Positions 15,601-16,755 of a stretch of 16,755 bases of DNA are shown piece after piece; the first letter of the stretch is position 1; each line of letters starts with the position of its first letter. The position numbers and the translations under genes are program-made. The notes beneath the pieces were generated by a model. It saw nothing but the letters and a program-made list of their open reading frames with translations, did not search any database and was not told the DNA's origin. This stretch comes from an uncultured euryarchaeote. Its GTDB lineage: Archaea > Thermoplasmatota > Poseidoniia > Poseidoniales > Thalassarchaeaceae. Location of the stretch: assembly GCA_937876055.1 (NCBI GenBank), contig CALEIW010000033.1, forward strand, positions 1 to 16,755, in the 5' to 3' direction.

Positions 15601-16504
15601 AAGAATTCGAGTATATGTCGATATCATCATTCTCAAACGACAATGCATCAGCTTGGGTACTGTCTCCGGACCCACACGCGATTAGGGTAGAGCCGCCAAG
15701 TGTTGCTTCCCAAGCCGCCCCTGAAACATATAGTGAGTTATTTCCTACAGCGGCGGCTACACCTGCAGCAGCAGTTCCGTGACCATCCCAAGAATTCGGC
15801 GCGGGATCGCTATCATCGTTGCACCAATCGTAGGAATAGTTTGCATCGTAGTTATCGATGATATCAGGATGCTGGTGGTCCAATCCATCGTCCACTATAC
15901 TGATGACTATACCTTCACCACGATAATTATCCCAGACATCTGTGGCATTGATATCCTCTCCACTCAGTCCTGATGTCTGACCTGTATTTTCAAGATGCCA
16001 CTGAGAGGAAAATTCAGGGTCGTTAGGATTGTCTCTCGGGAATTGTTGCCGTTCAACCAATGGTGAATAGGATTCAATATGACCAATTTGTAGCAACATT
16101 TCGAGATTGTCAATAGCCTCTACTGGATTATCAAAATACCAAATGTAAGCACCTCTGAGTACAGGTGCAGTTTCAACCGATTCTGGTTTTGCCAAAGTCA
16201 GTGTTTGTTTGTCGATTGGAATTTGGGTTACAACCAACCATTGGTTTGTTTGAGATAGTTCGTCATCGGTGTATTGATCGAGATTCTCAACCCTATCGAA
16301 TGCCAGCTGAACAGCTCTGGAGTAAGTAGGTAGGATATTCTCTCCATCTATCTCAAAGTCAATATCGTAATTTTGCCCTTCGGAAATGGATGCCGCGACG
16401 GGTGATACAAGCATCAGAACAAGTAGCATTGCTGTCGTACGCATGGGTTGACTTCGATGTTGTAGGGGTTTTAGCCGTTGCCGATGCATGGGTGATTGCC
16501 GCAT
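12680..16504 (-). CDS. Membrane-anchored kexin/subtilisin-like (S8) protease with Asp-rich repeats
   Basis: This 1274-residue exported protein starts with a basic segment and a signal peptide (MRTTAMLLVLMLVSPVAAS, 21-39); ATG codons at 16504, 16489 and 16444 are all possible starts and the last gives the neatest signal peptide. A propeptide-like region runs to about 165. The S8 catalytic domain has Asp205 (IVDDGLDHQHPD), His242 (WDGHGTAAAG), oxyanion Asn343 (WAAGNG) and Ser422 (GGTSSATP). A kexin-type P domain follows at about 495-620 (HTNRGDLDIVLQSPDGTESW, then GLWTLKVRD). Residues 625-1045 are Asp-rich calcium-binding-type repeats with four paired-Cys modules. Then come a folded spacer, a membrane helix (about 1173-1193) and an 80-residue tail probably in the cytoplasm. 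It likely processes or degrades proteins at the cell surface. It begins 20 bp after the upstream synthase gene. Confidence 0.9.
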   Translation of the reverse strand: MRQSPMHRQRLKPLQHRSQPMRTTAMLLVLMLVSPVAASISEGQNYDIDFEIDGENILPTYSRAVQLAFDRVENLDQYTDDELSQTNQWLVVTQIPIDKQTLTLAKPESVETAPVLRGAYIWYFDNPVEAIDNLEMLLQIGHIESYSPLVERQQFPRDNPNDPEFSSQWHLENTGQTSGLSGEDINATDVWDNYRGEGIVISIVDDGLDHQHPDIIDNYDANYSYDWCNDDSDPAPNSWDGHGTAAAGVAAAVGNNSLYVSGAAWEATLGGSTLIACGSGDSTQADALSFENDDIDIYSNSWGPADDGETLSGPGPLTLAAFEEDAYNGRKGLGNSITWAAGNGLGSDDDANKDGYANSRFTIAVTAISHEGDQSYYAEPGANILVAAHSNGDGEGITTTDIVGSGGYNGSGNVTHTFGGTSSATPLAAGVIALMYDANPYLTWRDVQEILVQTSRMNDPSDSSWNTNGAGHDVSHKYGFGAVDAGAAVSMALNWTTLEQEINSTYGPYLPNFDIPDGNLSWSEFPITVTSELSLESVDVIVDINHTNRGDLDIVLQSPDGTESWLAVSNGDGNDDYSDWLFNTVHHWGESSLGLWTLKVRDSTNGGTGTLNSWELIFHGVDNDWDHDDDGLSDENETLVWGTDPYDADTDDDGLSDYDEVMSFGTNPLASDSDTDGLTDLQEIFNYATNPMNSDSDNDGLSDGLEVNYWGTDPLVYDPDADNDLFYHFQDCNDNNPDVNPGTYERLNGIDDDCDDLTDEGFNFTDRDSDGLLDWPEYHIHGTDFEDSDTDDDGLDDGIEVETYGSNPLSYDPDADQDGYHWFLDCDDEDEYRNPALPELLDNKDNDCDLVIDNGFWDLDSDFDGLDDYDEYHNVTSNPYDGDTDDDGLPDGLEVKTYGSNPLWADPDDDGDGWYWFQDCQDDDAQRAPLLAESLDAKDNDCDEEVDEDFRTLDSDQDGLWDYDEFHNLSTDPTDSDSDDDGMSDGKEVKETGSDPLVFDHDRDEDGFYAFEDCEDLIETINPDATETWNGWDDDCNDVVDDSLNRAELIESSLSRTSTVDWDSVNDTLRIDIRNIPTTVTKEMVWEMEGIILSSNWSENGQTLIIEEIDCKSKDWELAEILCSKRSGIRELNLTITDSGFETKLQWTVDVEVYIPAPTLIESLFSFLGSSSGIVVILLVILSLVGGVAFAGMKIRENKMIAEAYAEFRVNQSPSGVTPEHRAAELPAAPDLSALLSQHSDNNPPMVESVPMLQSTLVTVDATAIISEDSSEEE
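13370..14632 (-). repeat. Asp-rich repeats with four 94-residue paired-Cys modules in the S8 protease
   Basis: The encoded stretch (residues about 625-1045) alternates thrombospondin type 3-like units (DxDxDGLxDxxE, then GTNP/GSNPL) with MopE-type units (DCxD, then NxxDxDCDxxxDxGF). The MopE-type Cys pairs fall at 732/754, 826/848, 920/942 and 1014/1036: each pair is separated by 21 residues and each module starts exactly 94 residues (282 bp) after the last. At DNA level the units share near-identical strings such as ATCCATCATCATC followed by GTATC (near 13840, 14121 and 14544). These units are expected to bind Ca2+ and form a stiff stalk. Confidence 0.85.
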
Positions 16505-16524
16505 CTGCTGAAATTAGTATGTAA

Positions 16525-16734
16525 TCAGTTGTTTTGCTTGTAATCTGCTATTACCTGGTGAACTTCATCGTCATCCATCAATCGGCGTTGATTTTTGGCC
16601 ACTTCAAACATATGAGATACTAAATCATCATCTGCTTCGTAACCATTTTGTTCTAACCACCAAATTATATTTGAGCGTCCACTCATATGGCCAATTCGAA
16701 TAATCTGCTGAAGGCCATATGAGTGGACGCTCAA
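16525..16734 (-). CDS. C-terminal fragment of a 2-isopropylmalate/homocitrate synthase-family protein
   Basis: The readable part, from about RIGHMSGRSN to the stop, matches the segment just after the TIM barrel in DRE-TIM metallolyases such as 2-isopropylmalate, homocitrate and citramalate synthases: IGHMSGRSNIIWWLEQNGYE followed by DDDLVSHMFEVAKNQRRLMDDDEV. These enzymes condense acetyl-CoA with a 2-oxoacid. The protein stops about 50 residues after this motif, so it lacks the C-terminal allosteric domain of leucine-regulated LeuA and resembles shorter homocitrate synthase-like forms. Everything upstream of about 16712, including the apparent TTG start and the residues MSVHSYG, is encoded by an inverted copy of the gene's own sequence and should not be trusted. 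The true gene is 5'-truncated. The protease gene starts 20 bp downstream on the same strand. Confidence 0.7.
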   Translation of the reverse strand: MSVHSYGLQQIIRIGHMSGRSNIIWWLEQNGYEADDDLVSHMFEVAKNQRRLMDDDEVHQVIADYKQNN

Positions 16735-16755
16735 ATATAATTTGCTGGTTAGAAC
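16650..16755. repeat. 43-bp near-perfect inverted repeat at the window end (probable fold-back artefact)
   Basis: Bases 16650-16692 and 16713-16755 are reverse complements over 43 positions with one mismatch (16660 against 16745), separated by a 20-nt spacer. The left arm is normal coding sequence of the synthase gene (GHMSGRSNIIWWLEQN in the coding strand), so the right arm is a copy of coding sequence in the wrong orientation. The right arm ends at the last base of the window. This is what an amplification or assembly fold-back chimera at a contig end looks like. Confidence 0.85.

Noticed and set aside
16650..16755. Terminal inverted repeat of a transposon or a CRISPR unit
   Set aside because: Both arms are synthase coding sequence, there is no transposase or target duplication, and there are only two copies in opposite orientation.

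Overview
The window looks like a fragment from a planktonic marine euryarchaeon, most likely a Poseidoniales (Marine Group II) type or a relative within Thermoplasmatota. Three things point to Archaea: a RadA recombinase and a Hel308 helicase, an archaeal-type initiator tRNA (A1:U72 pair, three G:C pairs closing the anticodon stem, encoded CCA), and TATA-like boxes placed for leaderless or short-leader transcripts. The large Asp-rich surface protease with calcium-binding-type repeats and the high coding density suggest a marine lineage. The exact taxon is an inference.

Layout. (1) At 1-3680, a secreted beta-propeller protein truncated at its 5' end converges on a dihydroorotase gene, and their stop codons share 4 bp. 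(2) At 3681-4044 there is a 364-bp non-protein stretch holding the initiator tRNA-Met and the radA promoter/leader. (3) radA (4045-5052) reads rightward and converges on a minus-strand cluster, with a hairpin across its stop codon. (4) The minus-strand cluster at 10255-5086 is hel308, a KEOPS Cgi121-like gene, a small zinc-binding protein and an M3-family oligopeptidase, spaced 36, 52 and 9 bp apart. (5) Two small minus-strand genes follow at 10303-11204: a DoxX-like membrane protein with a well-placed TATA box, and a hotdog thioesterase. (6) An AstE/aspartoacylase-family zinc hydrolase (11309-12676, plus strand) runs divergently from the thioesterase and converges, with a 3-bp gap, on a 1274-residue kexin-like serine protease (minus strand). 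(7) The right end holds the C-terminus of an isopropylmalate/homocitrate-synthase-family protein, cut by a 43-bp inverted repeat that reaches the last base and is probably a fold-back artefact.

Functional picture. Most genes are housekeeping: pyrimidine synthesis, recombination and fork repair, translation initiation, tRNA t6A modification, peptide turnover and leucine/2-oxoacid synthesis. Two large extracytoplasmic proteins stand out: the beta-propeller and the membrane-anchored protease. The strongest leads are four exactly spaced 94-residue Cys-pair/Asp-rich modules in the protease, an approximately 80-residue insertion in Hel308, the hel308-cgi121 linkage with an unassigned zinc protein, a FxxG in place of FxxA in RadA, and the terminal fold-back repeat. 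I see no CRISPR array, insertion sequence, prophage or clear defence system.
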